From CAYUUR01 sp964510235 (GTDB lineage Bacteria; Patescibacteriota; Saccharimonadia; Saccharimonadales; CAYUUR01), in contig CAZEBF010000005.1 of assembly GCA_964510235.1 (NCBI GenBank), positions 1 through 43,991 on the forward strand: 43,991 nucleotides of DNA, read 5' to 3'. Position 1 is the first letter of the stretch. Each line of letters opens with the position of its first letter. This document shows, piece after piece, positions 7,556 through 16,563 of this stretch. The notes under the pieces are model-generated. The model did no database searches. It saw nothing but the letters and a program-made list of their open reading frames with translations, and was not told the DNA's origin. The translations under genes were made by a program, and so were the position numbers.

Positions 7556-8827
7556 ATGTTTATAGATAAAGCAACAGTACAGCTCAAAGCTGGCGACGGT
7601 GGTGATGGAATTGTCAGTTTTCGGCATGAAAAATTTATTGATAAAGGCGGTCCAAACGGCGGCGATGGTGGCGATGGTGGCGATATTGTCATGCAAGCAT
7701 CACGTAACCAGAACACGCTGGCAAACTTTCGTTTCCAAAAACAGCTCGCCGCAGAACCTGGTCAGCCTGGTTCCAAGCAGAACAAACACGGTAAAAGTGG
7801 AAAAGACTTAGTAGTAGCAGTTCCAGTTGGAACAGTTGTCTATGACGCTGAACACAAAGAACTGGCCGATCTCTCCGCCGATGGCCAATCTGTTATCATA
7901 GCTCGCGGTGGCAAAGGTGGCTTCGGCAATGCGCACTTTGTTTCATCAACAAGACAAACACCACGCGTAGCAGAAAAGGGCGAGCCAGGTGATGAGTTAA
8001 GTGTAGCCTTAGAGCTCAAAATTATTGCAGATGTTGGCCTGGCTGGTCTGCCAAACGCCGGTAAATCAACTTTTCTGGCCAGTGTTAGTAATGCAAAACC
8101 AGAGATTGCTGATTATCCATTCACCACGCTTACCCCAAATTTAGGCGTCGTTGATCTTGCTAAAGACGTTAGCTTGCTCATCGCTGATATTCCAGGACTG
8201 ATCGAGGGGGCGAGCGAAGGTAAAGGTTTGGGTGATGACTTCTTGCGTCACATTGAGCGCACAAGCGTACTATTGCATCTCATTGACGCTTATCAAGACG
8301 ATATCGTAGAAGCGTATAAAACAATTCAGAACGAGCTGGCGTCATACCGCATTGATTTGAGTAATAAACCTCAAGTTGTAGCGCTGACAAAAATTGAAGG
8401 TCTTGATGATGAAATTGTTGCTGACCGTTTGCGTGAGCTCAAAAAAGTCGTGCCCAAAACTACCCAGTTATTTGCTATCTCGTCTGCTAGTAAACAGAAT
8501 GTCCGCGAGTTATTATTTGCGTTGCACAAAGTCGTTGCATTACAACGCGCTGAAGCTGAGGCAGCCCGTGAGGATGAGATTCCAGTTATTCGGCTCGAAG
8601 AGGATCCGCACTGGGTCATAGAAAAGGTGGACGGCGGCTGGCAAGTTATTGGTCAAAAAATCGAACGATTTACACGCCGAACCGATTTAGAAGATTTTCA
8701 CGGGGAACAACGTCTGCGTGACATCATGCGCAAAATGGGTATTATGCGCGAGTTGCAACGCAAAGGTATTATGCCCGGTGACCGGATTATCATTGGCAAG
8801 GACCCGATTGGTGAGTTCGAGTATTAG
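7556..8827 (+). CDS. obgE: Obg/CgtA family GTPase
   Basis: The 423-residue protein has all three Obg domains. The glycine-rich Obg fold lies at about 1-158. The G domain has GLPNAGKST (G1, about 166), DYPFTTLTPNLG (G2) and DIPGLIEGA (G3). The C-terminal OCT domain runs from about 355 (WQVIGQKIERFTRR to the end). Obg binds the large ribosomal subunit and couples its assembly to nucleotide status. The G4 motif, normally NKxD, reads TKIE (in ALTKIEGLDDE), which might weaken guanine specificity. The start ATG follows a TATA-rich stretch (TATACC, TATAAC) with no clear Shine-Dalgarno site, so a leaderless start is possible. Confidence 0.95.
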   Translation: MFIDKATVQLKAGDGGDGIVSFRHEKFIDKGGPNGGDGGDGGDIVMQASRNQNTLANFRFQKQLAAEPGQPGSKQNKHGKSGKDLVVAVPVGTVVYDAEHKELADLSADGQSVIIARGGKGGFGNAHFVSSTRQTPRVAEKGEPGDELSVALELKIIADVGLAGLPNAGKSTFLASVSNAKPEIADYPFTTLTPNLGVVDLAKDVSLLIADIPGLIEGASEGKGLGDDFLRHIERTSVLLHLIDAYQDDIVEAYKTIQNELASYRIDLSNKPQVVALTKIEGLDDEIVADRLRELKKVVPKTTQLFAISSASKQNVRELLFALHKVVALQRAEAEAAREDEIPVIRLEEDPHWVIEKVDGGWQVIGQKIERFTRRTDLEDFHGEQRLRDIMRKMGIMRELQRKGIMPGDRIIIGKDPIGEFEY

Positions 8828-8870
8828 CAGCTTTGTCGGTCGCTGCCAGCGGCTGAATCAAGCTGCGGAA

Positions 8871-10169
8871 GTGAGTGATTCAAAATCGGTAGTGTATCTG
8901 ATGAGTCGTGACCAACGGCTGCATGACAACCATGCCCTGCTGTATGCGCAGCAGCAAGCGCAGAAGCAAAAGTTGCCACTCAGCATTATATTTGCACTGT
9001 ATTCGTCTTCTGGACAACGCGCCAAAGAACACTATGAGTTTATGTTGAGTGGATTGCGCGACTTGGCAGAGGAAGCGGCGAATTACAACATCTCATTTTT
9101 ACTTGTTTCGCGTGACGATCTTGAGACAAAACTAGATGCACTACGACCAGCTATACTGTGTTTTGATTTTTCGCCGTTACGCGGCAGTAAGTCACTACAG
9201 CAAAAGCTTGCGAGCAAAAATGCCTTTCCGTGTGTTCAAATTGACACACATAACCTTATTCCAATATGGCAAGCAAGTGATAAACAAGAATATGCTGCCC
9301 GCACGCTTCGATCAAAAATTCATCGGAAATTGCCAGAATTCTTAATGGAACCGCCAACTTTGCAAGCGCACAGCTACGGTGAAGCTAGCATAGAAATTGA
9401 TGAGAAGGCAGTAAAGTCAGCTCTTTCTAATCTACGCAGTAATGGCCAGATGCTTAGCTGGAAAAGTGGCGAAACTGCGGCGCAACAAGTCTTGAGTAAC
9501 TTTATTTCACGACGACTTAATGGATATGCAGAACAACGTAATAACCCAAGCCTAGATGGACTAAGTGGTTTGAGCCCATATCTACATTTTGGGCAACTCA
9601 GTAGTTTGCGAGTTGCCCTAGAAGTTCAGTCTCATACAGACATAGCCACCTCAGCTGATCGTGATGCGTTGCTGGAAGAGCTGATTGTCAGAAAAGAGTT
9701 GAGCGATAACTATTGTTACCACAATCCTCACTATGATTCGCTGGCGGGAGCACCGGACTGGGCAAAACAAACCCTGGCCAAGCATGCCAATGACCCTAGA
9801 GATTTTTTGTATTCGTTGGAGCAGCTGGAGAAGGCTCAAACGCATGACGAAGCCTGGAATGCTTCCCAGCGTCAACTCGTTCGAACTGGTAAAATGCATG
9901 GCTATATGCGTATGTATTGGGCTAAGAAAGTTTTGGAGTGGACTGAATCAGCTGAACAAGCTCACCAGTTTTTAGTGTTCCTCAACGACTTTTATTCGAT
10001 TGATGGCGGCGATCCAAATGGCTATGTCGGTATTTTGTGGTCAATCGCTGGGCTACATGACCGCCCATGGTTTGAACGACCTGTCTACGGAACAGTGCGT
10101 TACATGAATGAGAACGGTCTGAAACGTAAGTTCAAACTGGCCAACTATATCACTGCATATTCTGCTTAA
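8871..10169 (+). CDS. phr: Class II CPD photolyase (deoxyribodipyrimidine photolyase)
   Basis: The 432-residue protein, taken from GTG 8871, starts MSDSKSVVYLMSRDQRLHDNHALL, a class II photolyase N-terminus. The C-terminal FAD-binding half contains MHGYMRMYWAKKVLEWT and GGDPNGYVGILWSIAGLHDR, the class II signature. The enzyme uses blue light and FADH- to split cyclobutane pyrimidine dimers. The open frame extends upstream to 8718 but only overlaps obgE, so that extension is rejected. It lies 43 bp after obgE and 17 bp before exonuclease I, in a cluster of repair genes. A photolyase suggests a lineage that sees light, rather than a host-restricted oral relative. Confidence 0.93.
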   Translation: MSDSKSVVYLMSRDQRLHDNHALLYAQQQAQKQKLPLSIIFALYSSSGQRAKEHYEFMLSGLRDLAEEAANYNISFLLVSRDDLETKLDALRPAILCFDFSPLRGSKSLQQKLASKNAFPCVQIDTHNLIPIWQASDKQEYAARTLRSKIHRKLPEFLMEPPTLQAHSYGEASIEIDEKAVKSALSNLRSNGQMLSWKSGETAAQQVLSNFISRRLNGYAEQRNNPSLDGLSGLSPYLHFGQLSSLRVALEVQSHTDIATSADRDALLEELIVRKELSDNYCYHNPHYDSLAGAPDWAKQTLAKHANDPRDFLYSLEQLEKAQTHDEAWNASQRQLVRTGKMHGYMRMYWAKKVLEWTESAEQAHQFLVFLNDFYSIDGGDPNGYVGILWSIAGLHDRPWFERPVYGTVRYMNENGLKRKFKLANYITAYSA

Positions 10170-10171
10170 AG

Positions 10172-10180
10172 TGCTAGACT
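10172..10180 (+). promoter_or_regulatory. Extended -10 promoter of sbcB, leaderless arrangement
   Basis: TGC followed by TAGACT (10175-10180), ending 6 nt before the ATG at 10187. No convincing -35 box. Confidence 0.5.
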
Positions 10181-10186
10181 AGGGGC

Positions 10187-11623
10187 ATGAGCCAAAGCCT
10201 CTTTTTTTATGACCTAGAAACCAGTGGCGTGAATCCTCGTAGCAGCCGAGTTATGCAATTTGCTGGTCAGCGCACTGACATGAACTTGCAGCCGATTGGT
10301 GACCCACAAAACCATCTCATTAAACTGGCTGACGATACGTTACCAGAGCCAGATGCAATTATGATTACGGGCATCACACCGCAGCAGGTTAGCGCCGACG
10401 GCATGACAGAAAAAGAATTTCTAGATATCTTTCATGATCAGATAGCCAAGCCTGGAACGGTATTTGTCGGCTTTAATAGTGTTCGTTTTGATGATGAATT
10501 TATGCGCTACATGCAGTATCGCAACTTTCATGATCCGTATGAGTGGCAATGGAAAGATGATCGTAGCCGTTGGGATTTGCTCGATGTTATGCGCATGACC
10601 CGTGCTCTGCGACCAGAGGGTATTAAATGGCCTGTTGATGTGAACGGCAAGGCCACTAATCGTTTAGAACTCTTTACTGGAATTAACGGCTTATCGCATG
10701 ATAATGCCCATGATGCATTAAATGATGTGTTAGCGACTATTGCTGCAGCCCGCCTAATTCGTGATAAACAGCCCAAGTTGTTTGATTACTTGCTGAGCTT
10801 ACGAAGTAAACAAGCTGTGCAAAAATTGGTCTGTGGTGATCAACCGTTTGTCTATACATCGGGCAAGTATGCTGCAGAGTACGAGAAGACAACAGTTGCG
10901 TTTACGCTGGGTGAAAACCCCAAGAAACAAGGTGTACTGGTTTACGATCTGCGACATGACCCAACACCGTTTTTGGCGATGAAGACAACAGAACTGGTTG
11001 AGGCTTGGAAATGGAAACGGGACAGAGAAGACCTGCCACTGCCAGTAAAAACTTTGCAGTTCAACCGTTGTCCGGCAGTTGCTCCATTGGGCGTGCTTGA
11101 TGACGCTAGCAAGGAACGAACTAGTATCGACCTAGCAACCACACAGAAGCATCTTAAGATTCTTACAAGTGACAGTGGTTTTTATGATCGATTATTGCAA
11201 GCCCTTGAGGTTATGAATAAGGACCAGCAGACACGATTGGTTTCTGCAGATGTAGATGTTGATGCACAGCTCTACGATGGTTTTATTCCTGATACTGATA
11301 AGACAACATCACGAGCTATTCGTGTGGCAGATCCAGATGAGCTGGCTGAATTTGCAAGCAAGCTACATGATGCTCGGCTCAAAAGCCTATTGCCACTGTA
11401 CAAAGCGCGTAACTATCCAGCATCACTGACTGATGAAGAACGAGCTGACTGGGAGGCTTATCGACAGCGCAAACTCACGGCTGGTGGCGAAACTAGTCAG
11501 TTAGGTCGCTACATGAAGCGCTTGGCAGAACTAGCAGCTATGTCTCATCTTTCAAGTGAGAAACGGTATTTGTTGGAAGAACTCCAACTATACGCGGAGA
11601 GCATTATGCCTTGGAGCGAGTAG
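10187..11623 (+). CDS. sbcB: Exodeoxyribonuclease I
   Basis: The 478-residue protein has the DEDD exonuclease start FFYDLETSGV, followed by VGFNSVRFDDEFMRYMQYRN and a C-terminal helical region with SLLPLYKARNYP, which match E. coli ExoI. It degrades single-stranded DNA from the 3' end and takes part in recombination and mismatch repair. DNAHDALNDVLATIAAAR supplies the last acidic metal ligand of the nuclease fold. Length agrees with the family (about 475). An extended -10 box ends 6 nt before the start, so the transcript is probably leaderless. Its 3' end overlaps a convergent small gene by 20 bp. Confidence 0.93.
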   Translation: MSQSLFFYDLETSGVNPRSSRVMQFAGQRTDMNLQPIGDPQNHLIKLADDTLPEPDAIMITGITPQQVSADGMTEKEFLDIFHDQIAKPGTVFVGFNSVRFDDEFMRYMQYRNFHDPYEWQWKDDRSRWDLLDVMRMTRALRPEGIKWPVDVNGKATNRLELFTGINGLSHDNAHDALNDVLATIAAARLIRDKQPKLFDYLLSLRSKQAVQKLVCGDQPFVYTSGKYAAEYEKTTVAFTLGENPKKQGVLVYDLRHDPTPFLAMKTTELVEAWKWKRDREDLPLPVKTLQFNRCPAVAPLGVLDDASKERTSIDLATTQKHLKILTSDSGFYDRLLQALEVMNKDQQTRLVSADVDVDAQLYDGFIPDTDKTTSRAIRVADPDELAEFASKLHDARLKSLLPLYKARNYPASLTDEERADWEAYRQRKLTAGGETSQLGRYMKRLAELAAMSHLSSEKRYLLEELQLYAESIMPWSE

Positions 11624-11903
11624 TCTTTTTGCTTGATTTACGCTTTGTTGTAGGTCGTGCTTTGGCTGCCTTAGCTGAACTAACTGATTTAGCGTTTGAA
11701 GTACGTTTCTTGCGGACGGGTTTTACGGGTGTAACAGCATCATTAGAGCTTGCCGCAGTTAGGGCCTGAACTTTAAGGGCATAGTTCTTGTGGTAACGAA
11801 TCTCGAGCACGATTAAGAAGATAGCTGCTGCAGCCAGCACCCAGGCAAAAGTTATATTGAAGCGAGTTCCTGGCACAATCCCCAGGACGATAAATTCTAG
11901 CAT
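11604..11903 (-). CDS. Small membrane protein with Lys/Ser-rich tail
   Basis: The 99-residue protein has one transmembrane helix at about 17-38 (FAWVLAAAAIFLIVLEI), followed by a low-complexity basic tail (KKRTSNAKSVSSAKAAKA and more) of about 45 residues. The tail composition recalls nucleic-acid-binding tails, but no family is recognised. The start ATG at 11903 has AGGGG about 9 nt upstream, and a TATAAT -10 (11935-11930) lies about 27 nt upstream. Its 3' end runs into the sbcB gene from the opposite strand (20 bp overlap), so the two genes converge. Confidence 0.65.
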   Translation of the reverse strand: MLEFIVLGIVPGTRFNITFAWVLAAAAIFLIVLEIRYHKNYALKVQALTAASSNDAVTPVKPVRKKRTSNAKSVSSAKAAKARPTTKRKSSKKTTRSKA

Positions 11904-12040
11904 GACGCCAACCCCTGTTATTAGTTTGGATTATATACCTTATTGCGTATATGTCAACATTATTGCAAAGCTTAAGCAGTCTCAAAGTGTTGTTTTGTTC
12001 GTTATGCATGTGTAGCCAACTAGAAAAAAACAGTATTTTC

Positions 12041-12049
12041 TGCTAGAAT
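12041..12049 (+). promoter_or_regulatory. Extended -10 promoter of uvrA
   Basis: TGC followed by TAGAAT (12044-12049), ending 10 nt before the ATG at 12060. The predicted leader is only a few bases. Confidence 0.5.
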
Positions 12050-12059
12050 ACCTCAGTTT

Positions 12060-14870
12060 ATGAGCGATGTAATTAGAGTACAGGGAGCCAGGGAACACAA
12101 CCTCAAAAACGTGGATGTAGAAATTCCACGTAATAAGTTGGTGGTTATTACTGGCCTCAGCGGCTCGGGGAAATCGAGCCTGGCGTTTGACACCATTTAT
12201 GCCGAGGGTCAACGTCGTTATGTCGAAAGTCTCAGCAGTTATGCTCGCCAGTTCTTGGGACTAATGGAAAAACCGGATGTTGATCAAATTGATGGCCTTA
12301 GCCCAGCCATATCAATTGACCAAAAGTCTACCAGTCGCAATCCTCGCTCAACCGTAGCTACTGTTACAGAAATCTATGATTATCTGCGTCTACTCTATGC
12401 CCGTATTGGTGTACCACACTGTCCTGTTTGCGGTAAAACTGTCAGTCGTCAAACAGCACAAGGCATTATTGAGCAGGTAGAGAAAGAGCACAAAGACGCT
12501 AAAATTATGGTCTTGGCGCCAATTATCGCCGACAAAAAAGGTGCTTTTGAACACATCCCAGAGCAATATATGCGAGCAGGTTTTGCTCGTGCTCGCGTTG
12601 ACGGTGTGGTCTATGCGTTAGATGAATTCCCGGAGCTTGATAAAAAGTACAAACATACCATTGAGATTGTGGTGGATCGTTTGGTCAATAACGATGAAAG
12701 CCGAAGTCGTCTCGTGCAATCTGTTGAGCAGGCCCTTGATATTGCTGAAGGTCGACTCAAAATTATAAACGCTGATATTGAAGCCGGCAGTACCTACTCA
12801 CTAATGTATGCCTGTTTAGATCATCCCGAGGTAGCGATTCCAGAACTCGAACCTCGAACCTTCAGTTTCAACAGCCCACACGGTGCATGTCCAGTCTGTA
12901 CTGGTCTCGGTTCAAGATTAGAAGTTGATCCTGACTTGGTTATACCCAATGGGCGTCTAACCATCGCGGAAGGTGCTATTCGTCCCTTTAACCGCGTCAA
13001 TGCTGATGCTTGGTACATGAAAAAAATGTATGCTGTAGCCGAGCGGTTTAAGTTTAGCTTGCACGCACCAACCGGTGAGCTGAAGTCAAACGATCTCGAG
13101 AAAATTTTATACGGCACAGGTAATGAACGGTACACAATTTCACTTGGCACCGGCCGCAACTTTGATACAACCTATGAAGGCGTAATTCCCAACCTCGAAC
13201 GACGACATAAAGAGACTGACAGTGATTTCATGCGTCGAGATATCGAGCGCTTTATGCAAGAACGACCATGTCACGCTTGTCATGGTTTACGACTCAAGCC
13301 AGAAGTGCTGGCTATCACAGTGGCTGACAAATCAATCATGGATTTATGCCAACTATCTATCGACCAAGCCAATAAGTTCTTTAGTACACTAACCTTGAAT
13401 GCCAAAGAAGAAGCCATTGCTCAGATGATTCTGAAGGAAATTTGCGCTCGCCTGCAGTTCTTACAGGATGTTGGCCTGAACTACCTTAACTTGCTGCGAA
13501 GTGCTGCGACATTATCTGGTGGTGAAGCGCAACGTATCCGTCTAGCAACGCAAATTGGATCTGGTTTGCAGGGCGTTTTGTACGTACTTGATGAACCTTC
13601 GATTGGCTTGCACCAGCGTGATAATGAACGGCTGATCAGAACGCTCAAACACTTACGTGATTTGGGCAACACCGTATTAGTTGTTGAACATGATGAAGAT
13701 ACTATTCGGACTGCCGACTACTTGCTCGACATCGGACCAGGCGCTGGCATCCACGGCGGGGAAGTTGTGGCGGCCGGTACCCCAGAAGAAGTCTCCAATA
13801 ATCCTAAAAGTTTGACGGGTCAATACTTACAGGGCAAGCAATCAATTCCTGTTCCCAAAAAACGTCGAGCTGGCAATGGTAACCAAATTGTCATTCGTGG
13901 TGCCCGTGAGCATAACTTACAAAATGTTACGGTAACCATTCCACTCGGACAGATGGTACTGATTACAGGTGTTTCTGGCTCAGGCAAATCAAGTTTGATT
14001 AATGATATTCTGGCTAAAGAATTACAGGCTCGTTTGCACCGCGCCAATTTAGTACCTGGCAAGCATGATGACATCGAAGGCATCAAACACTTGGACAAAG
14101 CAATTGTGATTGATCAGTCGCCAATTGGTCGTACGCCACGCTCTAACTCTGCAACCTACACTGGTTTGTTTACGCCAATCCGTGAGTTGTTCGCTAATAC
14201 TCCAGAAGCCAAGCTGCGCGGATACGGGCCAGGACGTTTTAGTTTTAACGTAAAGGGTGGTCGTTGCGAAAACTGTGCAGGAGATGGCATTATCAAGATC
14301 GAGATGCACTTTTTACCAGATGTGTATGTGCCATGTGAAGTGTGTAAAGGTAAACGTTACAACCGAGAGGCGCTCGAGATTCACTACAAAGGCAAGACGA
14401 TTAGTGATGTGCTAGAAATGACCTGTGAAGTCGCTTTAGAATTCTTCCAGAACATTCCAACTATTGCTCGTAAGCTGCAAACTCTGGTTGACGTTGGCTT
14501 AGGCTATGTGGCACTTGGACAACCGGCTACGACATTAAGTGGGGGTGAAGCACAACGCATTAAGCTTGCCAGCGAGCTGTCGCGTCGACCAACTGGTAGA
14601 ACACTCTATATCCTTGATGAGCCAACTACAGGCCTTCATATGGCAGACGTCAAAAAGCTACTCGATGTGTTGCATGCCCTGGTTGACACCGGCAACAGCA
14701 TGTTAATTATTGAGCACAATCTAGATGTAATAAAAGCAGCTGATCATGTAATTGATATGGGTCCAGAAGGTGGCAATGGCGGCGGTTTGATAATTGCGGA
14801 AGGGACACCGGAGCAGGTAGCTAAGGTCAAAGGCTCGTATACCGGGCACTTCCTAAAGACAGTACTATGA
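12060..14870 (+). CDS. uvrA: Excinuclease ABC subunit A
   Basis: The 936-residue protein is full length and has two ABC ATPase halves. The first has Walker A GLSGSGKSSLAFDT at about 31, signature LSGGEAQRIRLATQ and Walker B VLYVLDEPSIGLH. The second has GVSGSGKSSLIND at about 640, LSGGEAQRIKLASE and LYILDEPTTGLH. A zinc module in the second half reads CENCAGDG and CEVCKGKRYN. The first-half module reads ACLDH and ACPVCTGLG, so one ligand of the usual CxxC pair is His. UvrA finds bulky DNA lesions and loads UvrB. uvrC is 9 kb downstream; uvrB is not in the window. The last bases overlap the next start (ATGA). Confidence 0.97.
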   Translation: MSDVIRVQGAREHNLKNVDVEIPRNKLVVITGLSGSGKSSLAFDTIYAEGQRRYVESLSSYARQFLGLMEKPDVDQIDGLSPAISIDQKSTSRNPRSTVATVTEIYDYLRLLYARIGVPHCPVCGKTVSRQTAQGIIEQVEKEHKDAKIMVLAPIIADKKGAFEHIPEQYMRAGFARARVDGVVYALDEFPELDKKYKHTIEIVVDRLVNNDESRSRLVQSVEQALDIAEGRLKIINADIEAGSTYSLMYACLDHPEVAIPELEPRTFSFNSPHGACPVCTGLGSRLEVDPDLVIPNGRLTIAEGAIRPFNRVNADAWYMKKMYAVAERFKFSLHAPTGELKSNDLEKILYGTGNERYTISLGTGRNFDTTYEGVIPNLERRHKETDSDFMRRDIERFMQERPCHACHGLRLKPEVLAITVADKSIMDLCQLSIDQANKFFSTLTLNAKEEAIAQMILKEICARLQFLQDVGLNYLNLLRSAATLSGGEAQRIRLATQIGSGLQGVLYVLDEPSIGLHQRDNERLIRTLKHLRDLGNTVLVVEHDEDTIRTADYLLDIGPGAGIHGGEVVAAGTPEEVSNNPKSLTGQYLQGKQSIPVPKKRRAGNGNQIVIRGAREHNLQNVTVTIPLGQMVLITGVSGSGKSSLINDILAKELQARLHRANLVPGKHDDIEGIKHLDKAIVIDQSPIGRTPRSNSATYTGLFTPIRELFANTPEAKLRGYGPGRFSFNVKGGRCENCAGDGIIKIEMHFLPDVYVPCEVCKGKRYNREALEIHYKGKTISDVLEMTCEVALEFFQNIPTIARKLQTLVDVGLGYVALGQPATTLSGGEAQRIKLASELSRRPTGRTLYILDEPTTGLHMADVKKLLDVLHALVDTGNSMLIIEHNLDVIKAADHVIDMGPEGGNGGGLIIAEGTPEQVAKVKGSYTGHFLKTVL

Positions 14871-15157
14871 ATGAACGCTTGACTATGTCGGTACACTCGA
14901 TGACAGCATATATTCTTGATGTTCAGCCTGAGTTTAGCCGCACTCGCTCAAAGCATGATCCTGTCGCCTTTAACCAAGCATTGCGTTTTGCTCCTACTCC
15001 AGAAGACAAGCGCGAGGTTATTGTTCGGGCCTCAATGCTAGCGCTCAGTACGTTAGAAACGCTTGGTGGGTCGTCGCCGTTAGTGCAACCGCCAGAATTC
15101 GTTATCGTGCCTGAAATTGCCAGTATCTTTCAAACCGAGCAATCCGAAGCCGCTTAG
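14867..15157 (+). CDS. Small hypothetical protein coupled to uvrA
   Basis: The 96-residue protein starts in the uvrA stop (ATGA overlap), so it is probably co-translated. It is soluble, mildly acidic at the end (IFQTEQSEAA), with no Cys and no membrane segment. The stretch PEDKREVIVRASMLALSTLE looks like an amphipathic helix. I do not recognise a family. An internal ATG at residue 7 (MSVHSMTAY) is an alternative start. The 3' end overlaps the convergent DedA gene by 4 bp. Confidence 0.65.
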   Translation: MNERLTMSVHSMTAYILDVQPEFSRTRSKHDPVAFNQALRFAPTPEDKREVIVRASMLALSTLETLGGSSPLVQPPEFVIVPEIASIFQTEQSEAA

Positions 15158-15807
15158 TCCAGGCGTTTATTGAGTGTGAGTTTGCGCCAAATGCTGCGTG
15201 CTTTTGCAAACAAGGCTTTTCTAAGAGGCTGGTTGCGCAAGATATGAAAAGCAACCGAACCAAGCGTAAATAAGATTAGTCCGTACAAAAAGTAGTCGAG
15301 GTATTTCTCAAGATTGGGGACTTTGCTACCAAACCAGTAGCCGACCAATGTGATACTTGCTCCCCAAACAATCGCACCAATTACGTTATAGGCCATAAAA
15401 ACTTTTCGTGGCATTTTGCCAACACCTGCTACCATCGGCACAAATGTTCTAACGACAGGTATAAACCGGGCAATCAGTACAGTTTTGGCACCATGTCTTT
15501 GGTAGTAGCCTTCTGCCTGTTTGACGTATTCTTGCCGGAAAACCAAACCATCTTTTTTGGTGAACAAGCGCTTACCAGATGCGCGGCCGATGCTGTAATT
15601 GACGTTATCACCTAGTATTCCTGCAATGATGACTGCAATGATGAGCGGTATAATGGGCAATTGATCTTGCGAAGCCAGAATGCCGGCCGCTAGTAGTAAC
15701 GTGTCGCCAGGCAAGAACAAGCCAATTAACATGCCTGACTCGGCGAACACAATGGCCGCTACCATGAGCACACCACCACTGACAATAATCTGGTTGATAT
15801 CAAACAT
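15154..15807 (-). CDS. DedA family membrane protein
   Basis: The 217-residue protein has the DedA/VTT core: FAESGMLIGLFLPGDTLLLAAG near the start, GDNVNYSIGRASGKRL, and the motif RFIPVVRTFVPMVAGVG with the essential Arg pair, plus hydrophobic helices near residues 10-30, 50-68, 135-160 and 170-190. Members take part in lipid-carrier flipping and envelope homeostasis (UptA-type undecaprenyl phosphate recycling is known for some). TATAAT (15821-15816) ends 8 nt before the ATG, so the mRNA is probably leaderless. The tail after residue 190 is basic (NQPLRKALFAKARSIWRK). Confidence 0.93.
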   Translation of the reverse strand: MFDINQIIVSGGVLMVAAIVFAESGMLIGLFLPGDTLLLAAGILASQDQLPIIPLIIAVIIAGILGDNVNYSIGRASGKRLFTKKDGLVFRQEYVKQAEGYYQRHGAKTVLIARFIPVVRTFVPMVAGVGKMPRKVFMAYNVIGAIVWGASITLVGYWFGSKVPNLEKYLDYFLYGLILFTLGSVAFHILRNQPLRKALFAKARSIWRKLTLNKRLD

Positions 15808-15815
15808 TTATGCTT

Positions 15816-15821
15816 ATTATA
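15816..15821 (-). promoter_or_regulatory. -10 element of the DedA gene
   Basis: TATAAT on the minus strand, ending 8 nt before the ATG at 15807. Confidence 0.5.
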
Positions 15822-15846
15822 CCAAGTTATCAGTTTAAAAACCTGT

Positions 15847-15852
15847 TATAAT
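15847..15852 (+). promoter_or_regulatory. -10 element of the bL25 gene
   Basis: TATAAT ends 3 nt before an ATG at 15856, too close to translate from it, which supports the GTG start at 15880 with its own GGAGGA site (15871-15876). Confidence 0.5.
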
Positions 15853-15879
15853 GTAATGACAAAGATTGAAGGAGGAACT

Positions 15880-16554
15880 GTGAGCGATCAGAAGATCAGT
15901 ATTACGCTCGAACAACGTGAAGCATTTGGTAAAGCTGTAAAGAGCCTGCGCCGTGAAGGTACAGTGCCGGCAGTGGTACATAATCATGGTAAGGATTCAT
16001 TGCACGTCCAAGCCTCTGCGATTCAACTCGCTAAAGTCTATCAAGCCGCTGGTAAGCACCACCCGGTTGATGTGACAGTCGATGGCAAGAACTACCTGGC
16101 TCTTATTAAAGACGCAGATTTTGAACCAAAGAAGCACACACTACGTCACGTGGTGTTTAACGCGATCCGTCAGGACGAAAAGACTACTGCTGAAATCCCA
16201 CTAGTACTGGTTGGTGAAATCCCTGCAGAGCGAGCCAGTTTGATGGTGCTTAAGCAACTTGAAACAGTTGAAGTAGAAGCATTGCCAAGAGATCTCATTG
16301 ATGAGCTACAAGTAGATGCTACATCACTCGCAGAAAATGGCGACAAGATTCATGTGTCTGATATCAAGGCACCAAAGGGTGTTACGATTTTGACCGATCC
16401 TGAAACCACCATCGCCACAGTAGAAATTCCTAAAGACCAAGTTGCTGACGCCAACGAAGCTGCTGCTAAGCAAGCCGAAGCTGACGGTACCACTGCAGAA
16501 GTCCCAGCCGAAAACGGCGACTCAGCCGAACAGCCTGAAGAAAAGTCAGAGTAG
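15880..16554 (+). CDS. rplY: Large subunit ribosomal protein bL25 (CTC form)
   Basis: The 224-residue protein from GTG 15880 begins MSDQKISITLEQREAFGKAV, the 5S rRNA-binding L25 domain (about 1-95). A TL5/CTC domain follows at about 100-185 (TAEIPLVLVGEIPAE, then VEVEALPRDLIDELQVD), then an acidic low-complexity tail. CTC proteins bind 5S rRNA in the large subunit. The GTG has a strong GGAGGA 4 nt upstream. The ATG 24 nt earlier would add eight unrelated residues and lies 3 nt from the -10 box, so it is rejected. Confidence 0.95.
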   Translation: MSDQKISITLEQREAFGKAVKSLRREGTVPAVVHNHGKDSLHVQASAIQLAKVYQAAGKHHPVDVTVDGKNYLALIKDADFEPKKHTLRHVVFNAIRQDEKTTAEIPLVLVGEIPAERASLMVLKQLETVEVEALPRDLIDELQVDATSLAENGDKIHVSDIKAPKGVTILTDPETTIATVEIPKDQVADANEAAAKQAEADGTTAEVPAENGDSAEQPEEKSE

Positions 16555-16563
16555 GTTAGGCTA

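Noticed and set aside
8718..8870. Longer N-terminus for the photolyase
   Set aside because: It overlaps the obgE coding region. The class II family begins close to GTG 8871.
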